DNA from: a virus
Length of the DNA: 35,542 nucleotides
IMG/VR virus record: IMGVR_UViG_3300048588_000590
Span: 1-35,542 of that record
Reading direction: 5' to 3' (one strand)
This document shows, one piece after another, positions 13,736 through 22,325 of the stretch (its first letter is position 1; each line of letters starts with the position of its first letter). Both the position numbers and the translations under genes were made by a program. The notes beneath the pieces are model-generated. The model saw only the letters and a list, made by a program, of their open reading frames with translations, did not search any database and was not told where the DNA came from.

Positions 13736-14830
13736 TTATGCCTCGTAAAAGACCGCGAGTTCCACGACCTTTGATGAAAATAATGCGCTTCCGTTCGAGC
13801 GAGTTTCGATGATTCGAGCGCACAAGTTGTTCCCTGTGTTCGCGAACTCAACCCATTCTCCGTTGTTGACGGTGGTCCAGTTGCTCCCTCCGTTCGCGGA
13901 TAGATAGATGACGCGTGTGAGCGCGCTTGCAGCGGCGCCGCCTTTAATTGTTCGTACGTTATCGAAACGCCCGGTCCAAGTGTACGTGCGCGAACCCCAG
14001 CCAATATCATTTATGACAACGCGAAGAGTGATTGTTTGGTTTCCTTCGAGGGCTTCTACGTCTATGATGAATGTTCCGCTTGTACTATCGGAGCCCCCTG
14101 TCATAGCGACGCTGTCGCTCGCTGATACTCCTCCAACGTCAATTGATATTGTTGCTCCGTGAGCGAGTGCTGCGCCCGCTGTCTGGGTCATTGTGAGAGA
14201 GTAATCGACGGAAACGTATCTTATTCCTGTGACGTTTATTGTTTGCGTGAGTGTTGAGTATGAAGGGTCGACGCCGCTGTTTTGGTTTGTGATGCTTCCG
14301 TTGACTTCTGCGCAATAGGTTCCTTCTGTTTCTCCTGTGGTGCTGCGCGTCCAAACCACAGTTCCAGTATTTCCCGTCACTATATCTGCCGCTTCGGTCC
14401 AGCTTCCGAATACGTCAAGACCGCCGCCGCCCGCTGTTTCGAAGCCTTTGTTTGCGACTATGCCTGTGTCTTCGTCTCCTGCGTCGTAGAACTCGAACCA
14501 CACGCAAGCCGCGCGTATTGTTGGGGTCTCGTTCTTTTGCGCGCCGGAGAGCATATCGCTTATGACGAGTGTTGCTTGCGCTGTTTGTGTGTTCGTGTAC
14601 TGGTCGCCTGTTCCGTCGTAAGTCCAGTTCGTCTTCGTTGTTGCTGTGTCGCTGTCGAAAAGGTCGTGTACTGCTTTGTGGAGTTTCGTGAGAGTGTAGC
14701 CGCTCGTTACGTCGAGCTTTTGCAGATTGAGGTACGTTCCGAGAAGGCGTTTTGAGAGGCTGTTGAAATTGTCATTCACCTCTTGCGCTTCTCCGTCCGT
14801 CGCATCTACGAATTTAGTGAATTCTGCCAT
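13736..14830 (-). CDS. Baseplate / receptor-binding tail protein
   Basis: The protein has 364 residues. The N-terminus (VDATDGEAQEVNDNFNSL) is of the kind that attaches fibres to baseplates. A linker leads to a long Gly/Ser/Thr-rich beta region (about 60-300) resembling a carbohydrate-binding jelly roll, with FETAGGGGLDVFGSW and FDNVRTIKGG near its ends. The C-terminus carries SANGGSNWTTVNNGEW. There is no signal peptide, in contrast to the two fibre-like proteins downstream. It is preceded immediately by a small baseplate protein. Confidence 0.82.
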   Translation of the reverse strand: MAEFTKFVDATDGEAQEVNDNFNSLSKRLLGTYLNLQKLDVTSGYTLTKLHKAVHDLFDSDTATTKTNWTYDGTGDQYTNTQTAQATLVISDMLSGAQKNETPTIRAACVWFEFYDAGDEDTGIVANKGFETAGGGGLDVFGSWTEAADIVTGNTGTVVWTRSTTGETEGTYCAEVNGSITNQNSGVDPSYSTLTQTINVTGIRYVSVDYSLTMTQTAGAALAHGATISIDVGGVSASDSVAMTGGSDSTSGTFIIDVEALEGNQTITLRVVINDIGWGSRTYTWTGRFDNVRTIKGGAAASALTRVIYLSANGGSNWTTVNNGEWVEFANTGNNLCARIIETRSNGSALFSSKVVELAVFYEA

Positions 14831-14831
14831 T

Positions 14832-15200
14832 TTATGCCTGTGTGATGTTGATTCCTATTTCTGTGTCGCACCAAAGTTCTTTAAGGCTTGTTTTGGCGAC
14901 TGTTTCGTTGAGTAGTCCGTGGTGGTAGCAAGTCCCCGCGCTTGGGTCGTCGAACCAACCGTTTTCCGCGAGAGTGACTGCGTTCGCTTCTCCTGTTGTT
15001 ATGAAGAGGCTGAACGTGATGCTGTCTCCTGCGTCGAAGCTTTCTTGGATTGTTTTGCGAATCGTTTCTGTTGTTAGTGTCGTGTCGCTCGCGGTCGGAG
15101 CGGTTGTTCCTGTTCCTACTGCTCCGTGAGTGAATTTCGCGAGTAGTGCTGTCTTCACTGCTTCAAGTGCTTCCGAGATTGCGGGTGTAGTGAGTACCAT
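14832..15200 (-). CDS. Small tail/baseplate protein
   Basis: The protein has 122 residues. The segment AVGTGTTAPTASDTTLTTET, followed by an Arg and a beta-rich C-terminus, is a recurring pattern in tail proteins of tailed viruses (GxGTTxPxxxDTxLxxExxR). It stands directly after the hub gene and before the receptor-binding protein. No catalytic residues are visible. Confidence 0.78.
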   Translation of the reverse strand: MVLTTPAISEALEAVKTALLAKFTHGAVGTGTTAPTASDTTLTTETIRKTIQESFDAGDSITFSLFITTGEANAVTLAENGWFDDPSAGTCYHHGLLNETVAKTSLKELWCDTEIGINITQA

Positions 15201-15209
15201 TGGGTGTTC

Positions 15210-17768
15210 CTATGCTTTGCTCCACACGTCGCAGCGACGCACTCGGGACGCGTTCGTGTCTTTGGAGCCGAGCACTACCGACCCGGCGGCGGTGATGCTC
15301 GTGTCAGTCTCTTTGATGAACCGGGTGTCGCTATTTCGGACTTGGTGAACCCCGTTTATATATTTGACTGTGAACGTCTCCGCCTCGCTGAATGTGTGCG
15401 CGGTGGTCGATAACTGTGTGCGTGTTCCACCAACGATTTTTGACAGCGTCACGCTTCCGCTTGTTGCGTCGAGGTCGAGCTCGTAGTGGTTCTCGAAGTC
15501 TGTGAACTGGTATAGCACGAGGAGTTGTCCGTCGCCGCTCGGGAAGTCTGTTTCTACTACGAGGCGTCCTTCGCTTTGCGTGAACGCGCTCACGTCCCAG
15601 CCGTCATATACTCCGAAGCTTCCGAGATTCGCGTACGTGTTCCCGAGGTTGTTGTTGTAGCGCAGAGCGACTGCTCCCGCTTTGAGGGTGTGACCGCTAT
15701 ATGCCGCTACGTCTTCAATGAGACCGTCGAAGTATTGACCGCCCGCGAAGCTTCCTATGTATGCGGGACCAGTGCCGAAACCGGAGAACGTGCTCGCCCA
15801 TACTGTCGGGCTTCCTCCGTTCACGTACGCTCGGAAGTTTGTTCCGTCGTAAGTGACTACTACGTGGTACCAAGTCCCGGCGACGAAGCTCGCGCTCACT
15901 TGCTGTGCGAGCAGACTTCCTCCTCCGTTCCTGTATCCGACGTATATCCCGTCGGTTTCTTGTCTTATGTGAACTGCCGTGCTTCCTGCTGTTGTCGCGA
16001 AGTTCACTATGCGTCGTCCGCTTCCTGCTCCGTCGGCTTTGAAGCTCGCTTCTATCGTCCAATTCGAGTTGTTCGTTATTATCGTGCTGCTGTTCGGGAG
16101 AGTGATTTGGCTGCTTGAACCGTTGAAATTTCCTGCTTGTCCCGTGCGTCCGGTCGCGTACGCCATACTTGTTGGTGTTCCGTTGTTGCTTCCGTGACTG
16201 TCGTTCGCGTTCCCGTCGAGCGCCCAGTACCCCGCGCATTTGCTCGCGTTGAATTGCAGAAGGAGCGCGCTGTCGTTCACGTCGTCATAGAGTGATGATA
16301 GCAATAAGTTCCATACGTCTTCGAGGTCGTACGCTCCGGCTGTTGTGTTGAAGTTCGAGAAAGTCCCTCCTTCGCCTCTCTTCCCCCATTTGGCGTTGCC
16401 CCATTGCGACGTCCCCCATATCCAGCCCGCGTTGAGCTCTCTTGCGAAGTTGTCTTGTGTGACCGCGAGTTCTATATTGAGGTCTTCGTGCACCACGTCG
16501 TAAAGAGAGAGTATCTCGCTTTCGCCGTCTTTTTCTTCGAGTTGGCGCACGCGCTCTTGTGCTTCCGCGAACCAGTCGAAGAGCTTGACGTCTTTGCTTC
16601 CGACGCTGATGATGCTCGTGTTTTGCGGATAAGCGAACTGCACTTCATCAACGACGAGCTCTTCATTGACTGAATCGGTTGCGTCAACGACGCGTACGGA
16701 TACTCCGCTGCGTACGTTGTTCTTGAAACCAATCACCGGAAGAGGGGCTCTTTTTGTTGGTAGAGCGTGGACGTCCAAGTATTCTTTCGCGAGCTTGCGC
16801 GCTTCCGAGAATGCAGTGACGCCTTTGACTTTGAATTTCCTTTGCTTGCGACCGCTTCCGCGCGTGCTCGTCACTCTGATAGGCACTGCTCGTTCGTACG
16901 AGATGTTTATTGTGTGCCCTGCTGTTCGTCCGCTTGAGAAAGTCACTGTCTTCGCTCGGCGGTCGAGCGTGTAGCTTCCAGTAGTTGCTCCGGTAATGAT
17001 GGGGTTTTGGAGTGCTCCGTTGTCTGTCACGAGCACGTTTCCGATTGGTTCGTACGTGAGGTCGAACACTGTTTGCGATGCGGTTGCTGTGAATGTGTCT
17101 GGTTGGTTGAAGAGCGCTGTGTCGCCTTCGATGATTACTCTGTTCACGACCCAGTCCGAGTTCTCTTCCCATACTGGCTTCTCGTAGATGTCAGTCCCAA
17201 CGGTGAGCGTTACTCCGCTGCTTTCAACGCCGCTTGGTTCGAGGTAAGCGTTTTTTTGCGGGTCTGTTCGGAAGCGCCAACCGAGTATGTCTCCGACGAT
17301 TGTTTTGAGGAATTCTGAAATGCGCTTGTCTTTGAAAACAACTGGACCGTCGACGCCGATTGTCAAGCCGCTACTCGTAGTCGGTGCTACGTACGTTAGG
17401 TCTGTGTAGTTCGTGATGACGTATTCCACCGCTGCTTCGGGTGTTGTGTTTCTGAATACTTCGTTGACGTATTTGTCGAGGAATTCTGTTCCGTAGCTGT
17501 AAGCAACTACTGCTATGTACGGGTAGTCTTTGAGTGGTTGGTCTATGCGTCCACCGAAGCGGGGAGTGCTCGCTCCGTCCGGCGTCCAGCGTATTTCTCG
17601 GTCGTACACTGGCGTCGCGGTTTCAGCGAGGAGTTCTCGTTTGAAGTAGACTTCGAGCTTGTCCGTTGCTTTGTCGCCTTTGTCGTAGAAAGCGAATGCA
17701 GCGACGAACTCCATCACGTCCGTCCAAGTCACACCGTCGTCTTCGAGAAGCTCTATGACGTGCGCCAC
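15210..17768 (-). CDS. Tail hub/baseplate protein with fused LamG domain
   Basis: The protein has 852 residues. Residues 1-400 resemble tail-hub proteins, with an N-terminal beta domain, a central domain with WRFRTDPQKNAYLEPSG and a closing VVDEVQFAYP. Residues 400-440 are a helical hinge, followed by the tryptophan-rich motif WGTSQWGNAKWG. Residues about 512-715 are a LamG lectin-like domain (YWALDGNANDSHG, then GLIEDVAAYSGH), and a further beta domain ends the protein. The fusion puts a glycan-binding module on the tail tip. The start is GTG at 17768, four bases after the previous gene. Confidence 0.85.
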   Translation of the reverse strand: MAHVIELLEDDGVTWTDVMEFVAAFAFYDKGDKATDKLEVYFKRELLAETATPVYDREIRWTPDGASTPRFGGRIDQPLKDYPYIAVVAYSYGTEFLDKYVNEVFRNTTPEAAVEYVITNYTDLTYVAPTTSSGLTIGVDGPVVFKDKRISEFLKTIVGDILGWRFRTDPQKNAYLEPSGVESSGVTLTVGTDIYEKPVWEENSDWVVNRVIIEGDTALFNQPDTFTATASQTVFDLTYEPIGNVLVTDNGALQNPIITGATTGSYTLDRRAKTVTFSSGRTAGHTINISYERAVPIRVTSTRGSGRKQRKFKVKGVTAFSEARKLAKEYLDVHALPTKRAPLPVIGFKNNVRSGVSVRVVDATDSVNEELVVDEVQFAYPQNTSIISVGSKDVKLFDWFAEAQERVRQLEEKDGESEILSLYDVVHEDLNIELAVTQDNFARELNAGWIWGTSQWGNAKWGKRGEGGTFSNFNTTAGAYDLEDVWNLLLSSLYDDVNDSALLLQFNASKCAGYWALDGNANDSHGSNNGTPTSMAYATGRTGQAGNFNGSSSQITLPNSSTIITNNSNWTIEASFKADGAGSGRRIVNFATTAGSTAVHIRQETDGIYVGYRNGGGSLLAQQVSASFVAGTWYHVVVTYDGTNFRAYVNGGSPTVWASTFSGFGTGPAYIGSFAGGQYFDGLIEDVAAYSGHTLKAGAVALRYNNNLGNTYANLGSFGVYDGWDVSAFTQSEGRLVVETDFPSGDGQLLVLYQFTDFENHYELDLDATSGSVTLSKIVGGTRTQLSTTAHTFSEAETFTVKYINGVHQVRNSDTRFIKETDTSITAAGSVVLGSKDTNASRVRRCDVWSKA

Positions 17769-17771
17769 TGT

Positions 17772-18221
17772 TTATTGCCCCGGCACTACTCCGACTTTGA
17801 AGACGAACTGCACTTCCCACTTGACGGGGTCGTCTGCTGTGCGTCGGAATCGAAGCCTTTCGAAGCGCCCTATGTAGTCGTTGTTATACTCGTCTTTGAA
17901 ATCGTGGTAGCCGCCGGGTTTGAAGATGCGCGTTTTGAGATACTGCACTTGTGCGTCTGCGCTGTATGGAGCGCTTCCTACGCTGTGGCTTCCGTTTGAG
18001 TAGTCGTCCGCGCGCTCGTCGAAAACGAGGAATGTTCCGTTGAGGATGAGCTTTTGTCCGAAGAAGCTGTTGAGGATTGCTGGGTTTGGTCCGTTTCCCG
18101 GGAAAGATAGTTGCACGGTGTTTTGGCTCAAATCTTCCTCTATGTCGAACGCTCCTTGCACAACGAACTCTTTCTGCGTTGCTCCGTCGATGGAGTATAT
18201 GATGATGTCAAAGAGCGCCAT
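17772..18221 (-). CDS. Distal tail-like protein
   Basis: The protein has 149 residues and is beta-rich (FVVQGAFDIEEDLSQ, VQLSFPGNGPN, FERLRFRRTADDPVKWEV). Its place between tape measure and hub, its size and its fold pattern suit a distal tail or tube-hub adaptor. The ribosome site GAGGTGG lies just before ATG 18221. The family assignment rests mostly on gene order. Confidence 0.75.
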   Translation of the reverse strand: MALFDIIIYSIDGATQKEFVVQGAFDIEEDLSQNTVQLSFPGNGPNPAILNSFFGQKLILNGTFLVFDERADDYSNGSHSVGSAPYSADAQVQYLKTRIFKPGGYHDFKDEYNNDYIGRFERLRFRRTADDPVKWEVQFVFKVGVVPGQ

Positions 18222-18224
18222 CTT

Positions 18225-19421
18225 CTACCACCTCGCGTAGCTATCCAGCTCTCGTGCAAGCTTGTTCGCAAGCTCGTCAACGATGCTCGGGTGCATATTC
18301 CCGTTTACCGTGATGTTGATGTTGTTGCCGCCGCTTGGTCGGCTTGAACGTGGGTTGCCGCTCACAGTCTCGCCCGCGTGCAGCATATAGAGCCCTGTTT
18401 GCGGTACTGTGCCGCCGAACGCTTTGCTTCCAGTGATTGCTCCGCCTATTACGGGGATGCGGCTGATGGCGTTCTTGATGCTGCTCGCGACGCTTCGTAC
18501 GCTGTCGACGAGCTTGTCGAAACCGGGTTTGAGGATTTCAGTCCATATCTTCGTGCCGACGTCTTTGAGGAAGTCCCAGCCGGGTTTGATGAGTTGTTCC
18601 CATACCCACGTGCCGACGTTCTTGAGGTACTCCCAAGCTGGCTTGATGTATTCAGTCCAGATTCTTTCTCCGACGCCTTTGAGTGTTTCCCAAGCGGGCT
18701 TCACGTATTCGTCCCAGATTGCTTTGAAGCGTTCTTTAAGTACTTCCCAAGCTTCTTGTACGCGGTCCCAAGCTGCGATGAGCCCTTCTTTGACTGTGCT
18801 CCAAGCTTCTTGTACGCTTTCCCACGCTTCGAGAAGGCTTGTTTTGATGTTTTCCCACGCTTCCGCGAGGCGTCCTTTTGCTTCTTCGAGGGTTTCTCCT
18901 GTCTCTTCGATTGCTTCCTTGACTTTATCCTTCGCTGCTTCGAGGGATTCCGTCACTGTTTCTTTTGCATTCGCGAACGCGTCTTTGAGTTTGTCTTTGA
19001 CGTCCCCGAATAATCCGACGAGGTCTTTGATGTACCCGATGAGTTCTGCGAACCCGAGGAAGGCGAGGTATTCTATCGCGTCGAGAATGGGTGATAGCAC
19101 GTTGCGCAGTGATGTCAGTACGCCGAGGATTCCTGCGAGCTTCCCGACTGCCGCTCCGAATCCGTTCTCTTGAACGCCTGTGCTCTTCGATAGTTCTTTG
19201 CGTGTCTGGTCTTGTTGCTTAACGAGCTCGCGCAGCTCTGTTGGGTCTGTCGCGTTTTCTATGCGGTCGCCGAGGTCTTTGAGTTGCGACTTGAGACCCG
19301 AGACTATTCCTGTCCCGCCGCTCGCTGCTCCTCCGCCTGCTACGTTTACTCCGCCTCCCGTCGCTTGCGATAGTTGTTTGCGGTCTACTATGAAGCGTAC
19401 GCGCACCGGGAAGTCTATCAT
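18225..19421 (-). CDS. Tail tape measure protein with Trp-rich 19-residue repeats
   Basis: The protein has 398 residues. A Gly-rich N-terminus is followed by helices with a hydrophobic segment (about 92-135). Then come long helical repeats (about 140-310) and a Gly/Pro/Ser tail with GGTVPQTGLYMLHAGETVSG and NNINITVNG, typical tape-measure C-terminal motifs. Four 19-residue units start at residues 235, 254, 273 and 292 with the consensus (I/V)WxExxKPxWexLkxVGxx; degenerate units precede them. At roughly 0.15 nm per residue the tail would be near 60 nm. It follows the tail chaperone pair. Confidence 0.9.
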   Translation of the reverse strand: MIDFPVRVRFIVDRKQLSQATGGGVNVAGGGAASGGTGIVSGLKSQLKDLGDRIENATDPTELRELVKQQDQTRKELSKSTGVQENGFGAAVGKLAGILGVLTSLRNVLSPILDAIEYLAFLGFAELIGYIKDLVGLFGDVKDKLKDAFANAKETVTESLEAAKDKVKEAIEETGETLEEAKGRLAEAWENIKTSLLEAWESVQEAWSTVKEGLIAAWDRVQEAWEVLKERFKAIWDEYVKPAWETLKGVGERIWTEYIKPAWEYLKNVGTWVWEQLIKPGWDFLKDVGTKIWTEILKPGFDKLVDSVRSVASSIKNAISRIPVIGGAITGSKAFGGTVPQTGLYMLHAGETVSGNPRSSRPSGGNNINITVNGNMHPSIVDELANKLARELDSYARW

Positions 19422-19652
19422 TCAAAGCCCCCGAGCGGCGCTGCGAAGCTCTTCTTTTCTGCGGCGTGCTTCTTGCATTTCGAAAGCGTATGCTTCGAGA
19501 TATGCAGCATCACGAGCGGAAAGGTTGGAAGCATCAATTGTCACCCCTATTTGGAGTAGGTTGTGTATCTCCGCCGTTTTTCTTATCTGTGGGTTCGACG
19601 TCTTTTTTGTTGCTACTGCGAGCATCACTTCCATTTTTTCCTTTGATGCCAA
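19422..19652 (-). CDS. Tail assembly chaperone 2 (GT-type second frame)
   Basis: The protein has 76 residues from TTG 19652, or 70 from ATG 19634. It overlaps the 3' part of the preceding gene by over 100 bases in another frame, the classical arrangement of tail chaperones G and T. The C-terminal helix (YLEAYAFEMQEARRRKEEL) fits. The frame is +1 relative to chaperone 1. A run of six A (19636-19641) lets a Lys tRNA shift +1 so that the next codon is ATG 19634 of this frame. It may be expressed alone, as a fusion, or both. Confidence 0.75.
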   Translation of the reverse strand: MASKEKMEVMLAVATKKTSNPQIRKTAEIHNLLQIGVTIDASNLSARDAAYLEAYAFEMQEARRRKEELRSAARGL

Positions 19653-19923
19653 AACTCCCCAGAAATGATTCGAGACGTTCGAGTATCACGTCGTTAAGAC
19701 TGCTTCCCTCCACTTCTTCGATGGATACGTTCTTGTCCGCCCACACTTTCTTCGCGAGTTCCGGCACGACTTTGATGAAGTCGTCTCCTTTGTCGTCCGC
19801 GACGAGCTCTAATAGAGCGTACTTGTCGATGATGTTGAGATATTTCTTGATGACGACTTCGGTCTCCTCTCCGTTGATGAGGGTGACTTTCACTCGTTCC
19901 GTCGATGCAGTAATGTTCGCCAT
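19534..19923 (-). CDS. Tail assembly chaperone 1 (G-type)
   Basis: The protein has 129 residues. A small alpha/beta domain at residues 1-98 (VKVTLINGEETEVVIKKYL, LERLESFLGSFGIKG) precedes a low-complexity tail rich in Asn, Asp and Lys, which is the region overlapped by chaperone 2. Position between tail tube and tape measure is the standard place. A GC hairpin with loop AAGCG lies just before the start, beside its ribosome site. Confidence 0.82.
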   Translation of the reverse strand: MANITASTERVKVTLINGEETEVVIKKYLNIIDKYALLELVADDKGDDFIKVVPELAKKVWADKNVSIEEVEGSSLNDVILERLESFLGSFGIKGKNGSDARSSNKKDVEPTDKKNGGDTQPTPNRGDN

Positions 19924-19938
19924 AGTTTGTTGCTCCCC

Positions 19939-19953
19939 GCCCCCGCTTGGGGC
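19939..19953 (-). promoter_or_regulatory. GC hairpin with AAGCG loop before tail chaperone gene
   Basis: On the minus strand gcccc-aagcg-ggggc forms a five-base stem. It is followed directly by GGGGAG and, 10-15 bases later, by ATG 19923. The same hairpin type with the same loop precedes the gene at 22326-22703. It could reduce expression after the highly expressed tail tube gene. Confidence 0.5.
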
Positions 19954-19988
19954 TTGGTCTGTTCTTCTATTTCAAAGCTTGACGGCTT

Positions 19989-20900
19989 TTAGTAGGTTCC
20001 GCTTCCGGCGATTGTGAGACCGACGCCCGCGAAGTCCATCATTGCGATTTCTTGTGTTTTTTCAAGAACGCGCTTTCCTGTTGTGAAGCGACCGCCTGTG
20101 ATGGTGAGTACGAGGGTGTTCGTGCTGTTGCCGAGAGTGACTACGAGGTTTTTGTCTGTGCGAACGTCGACGAGGCTTGTTCCGCCGCGTAGTTCGTCGA
20201 TGACGTCTTTGCGTGCGGAGAGTGTTCCTGATACGAGGATGTTTGCGCTTCCTTCAACGATTTCTGTGATGAGGCGTTTGCTTCCCGCAGAAGTGCTCCT
20301 GATAAGGCGCCGCGGAGATAATACTCGTTGGACTTCGAACACGAGGTTTTCTATGTCCGCGTACGCGCTGCCTCCTTTCGTGAAGCTTGCGTCGAGGTAG
20401 ATGAACGGGTTCCTTGTTGGCGGGACTGCGGTGAACGTGCTTCCGTCTGTCACGTGACGACCGAACCACTGGCTCGATACAAGAACTGGCGTGTCGCCTC
20501 GTGCGATGGTGATTGTGGTGTTGCCGTACTTGACGCCGTCAACTACTCCCCATTCGCTCGCGTTCAGGAATACTTTGTGCGCCCAGCTCGGGAGCGTCTT
20601 CGTGTGCGCGAGAGTGAAGCTTCCTGCTCCTCCGTCCGTGAGGCTTCCGAGGAACGCTTCGAATTCTCGACCATCGGTTGGATACCATTCGTGGCGACCC
20701 GCGACAGAGAATACTCCGTCCACGTTTCCTGCTGGGAGAGCGGAATCGTTTTCGAGGCTGCGCCACTGCGTCGTGTTCGTGTCAATGTTGACTTCGAATA
20801 GTTGCGTGTAGCCGAACGTCTTTTGCGTCGCTCCGCTCACGCCTGCTCCGAAGCTGGCTTCCTTGTAGGAAAGGATGATGTCGCTTATTCCGCTCTGCAT
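19989..20900 (-). CDS. Major tail tube protein
   Basis: The protein has 303 residues and is dominated by beta segments without cysteine. The N-terminus (SDIILSYKEASFGAGVSG) and C-terminus (KTQEIAMMDFAGVGLTIAG) are of the tail-tube kind. It stands between the tail terminator and the chaperones, as in siphoviruses. There is no sheath gene nearby, which argues for a non-contractile tail. AGGTGA precedes ATG 20900 by seven bases, the strongest style of ribosome site here, consistent with high expression. Confidence 0.85.
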   Translation of the reverse strand: MQSGISDIILSYKEASFGAGVSGATQKTFGYTQLFEVNIDTNTTQWRSLENDSALPAGNVDGVFSVAGRHEWYPTDGREFEAFLGSLTDGGAGSFTLAHTKTLPSWAHKVFLNASEWGVVDGVKYGNTTITIARGDTPVLVSSQWFGRHVTDGSTFTAVPPTRNPFIYLDASFTKGGSAYADIENLVFEVQRVLSPRRLIRSTSAGSKRLITEIVEGSANILVSGTLSARKDVIDELRGGTSLVDVRTDKNLVVTLGNSTNTLVLTITGGRFTTGKRVLEKTQEIAMMDFAGVGLTIAGSGTY

Positions 20901-20906
20901 AGTGTT

Positions 20907-21380
20907 TCACCTGATTAGCTGATTTTTAAATGTTAGTTGTTTTCCGATACTCGCGTCGTCTTCAAGGAGGTTTTCGGTGATTGGGACTGTGGATAGTACG
21001 TTGCAGTTCGTGAGCAAGTCGCTTCGGAAGCCGCTTGTCTTCACGAGGTCCGATACTGCTTTCGCGAGGTAGTCGAGCATTTGCAAGTCTCTCTTCTCTG
21101 TCGTTCCTACGATGTACTTCGAGCCTCTCTTGACGCGCACGACGACAACAGTGAACACGAATAGTTCTTCGTGAGTGTATCCCACGTCGAACGGGAGGTT
21201 GTCGGTTGTCGGCGCCGATACGCCTATGCGCGGGTACCCGCTCATATCTGCTCTTGGTAGGTCGTCGTAAATCCATTTACCGCCGGAGAGCTTCCTTTGC
21301 ACGTTGTAGTCTGTGAGGTTCGCTTCGAACTGCGCGACGTACCTTTCCACGACGTTTTGTGGTGTTTCGAGGAGCGTCAT
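20907..21380 (-). CDS. Tail terminator / tail completion protein
   Basis: The protein has 157 residues of mixed alpha/beta type. An N-terminal helix (VERYVAQFEANLTDY) is followed by FVFTVVVVRVKRGSKYIVG and a helix (LAKAVSDLVKTSG), the strand-helix layout of tail terminators. Its ATG overlaps the stop of the HK97-gp10-like gene. The call relies on size, predicted fold and gene order. Confidence 0.78.
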   Translation of the reverse strand: MTLLETPQNVVERYVAQFEANLTDYNVQRKLSGGKWIYDDLPRADMSGYPRIGVSAPTTDNLPFDVGYTHEELFVFTVVVVRVKRGSKYIVGTTEKRDLQMLDYLAKAVSDLVKTSGFRSDLLTNCNVLSTVPITENLLEDDASIGKQLTFKNQLIR

Positions 21381-21667
21381 CGCTTCAATGCCTCTGCGAG
21401 TGCTGCTCGCGCGTGTATTGCTCCTTTGAGGAACATATGCCGTCCTGCCATCCTGCTTGTTCCTGCTTCAACGTGTTCCGCGTATGGAACGTTTGTTCCT
21501 ATGATGTACCCTTGCTCGTCTTCTTCGACAACGATGCTTCCTCGAAGGCGTCCCGTGCGCACTGGTGTCGCTTCAATGATGACCCTGTGTGTCGAGAATA
21601 CTGCGTCGCGTATGCGTCGGTTGAGTTCTTCTTCGAAGATTTTCTCTTCGCGCGCCACTACTACCAC
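21377..21667 (-). CDS. HK97 gp10-like head-tail connector
   Basis: The protein has 96 residues. The family signature is clear: TPVRTGRLRGSI, then GTNVPYAEHVEAGTSRM, then GRHMF and an Ala-rich final helix. This family sits at the head-tail joint. The start is GTG, either at 21667 or three codons later at 21658, where GGAG spacing is better. It overlaps the adaptor gene slightly. Confidence 0.88.
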   Translation of the reverse strand: MVVVAREEKIFEEELNRRIRDAVFSTHRVIIEATPVRTGRLRGSIVVEEDEQGYIIGTNVPYAEHVEAGTSRMAGRHMFLKGAIHARAALAEALKR

Positions 21668-22209
21668 TCTCCGTCTTCGCGGTGGTCTACACTCGCTCCG
21701 ACGTATGGCTTCGCTTCAATCATTTTCGCGTAGCGGCGGGTCTCGTCGCGGAGCATTTGTTTGATTGCGATGTTCTCGCTTGCTTCGCTCCTGTTGAGGA
21801 GTTTCGTTTGAGCGATGCGCGTCGCTGCGAGGTAGTTCGCATAATCATCATAGATGCTTGGTGTGTACTTCGCGTCGATGCGTTCTCCGTCGTTGAGGAT
21901 GAAAGAAGAGTTTATCGTCACTTCCCGCCCGGAGAGAGTGTAGTCTGTTGATAGCGTCATCAACACCCCGCCGTGATAAAGGCGCAGTGTGCCTTCTTGC
22001 GGTTCAAAGTAAAGCGTGAGCTCGCGTATCGCGGCGCCGCTCTTCTGTGCTGTTGCTACAAAGAACTTGTCCCACACGTACTGTCCGTGCTCGTCGTGGA
22101 TGTATCTCGTTGCTTCCGCGAGGAATGAAGAAATCTTTGTGTCTGGGAGACTGTTGTCTTCGCTGTCAAGAATGAGCCTTACTTGGTCCGCGCTGCCGTA
22201 GTCCGCCAT
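21661..22209 (-). CDS. Head-tail adaptor protein
   Basis: The protein has 182 residues. The N-terminal helices (SADQVRLILDSED, then KISSFLAEATRYIHDEHG) and the C-terminal helix (YLAATRIAQTKLLNRSEA) surround a beta insertion (about 65-115). This resembles gp6/gp15-type connector proteins with an added beta hairpin domain. It is the first gene of the connector group, after a 116-base gap. Confidence 0.78.
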   Translation of the reverse strand: MADYGSADQVRLILDSEDNSLPDTKISSFLAEATRYIHDEHGQYVWDKFFVATAQKSGAAIRELTLYFEPQEGTLRLYHGGVLMTLSTDYTLSGREVTINSSFILNDGERIDAKYTPSIYDDYANYLAATRIAQTKLLNRSEASENIAIKQMLRDETRRYAKMIEAKPYVGASVDHREDGEW

Positions 22210-22325
22210 AGTGTGTTATTTGTTACTCCCTCCCGGGCGAAGCGCATCAAAACGATTTGGGTTGGGGGGTGATATGGGCAAAGAAGTTCTTCGCCCGAGG
22301 GGAGTTTGAGGTGATGGTGAGTTGT

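Noticed and set aside
12747-14010. Duplicate coding frames inside the baseplate and protease genes
   Set aside because: Frames such as those at 13575-13823 and 13729-14010 are rich in Arg, Ser or His and contradict the protease and baseplate frames, whose motifs are clear.
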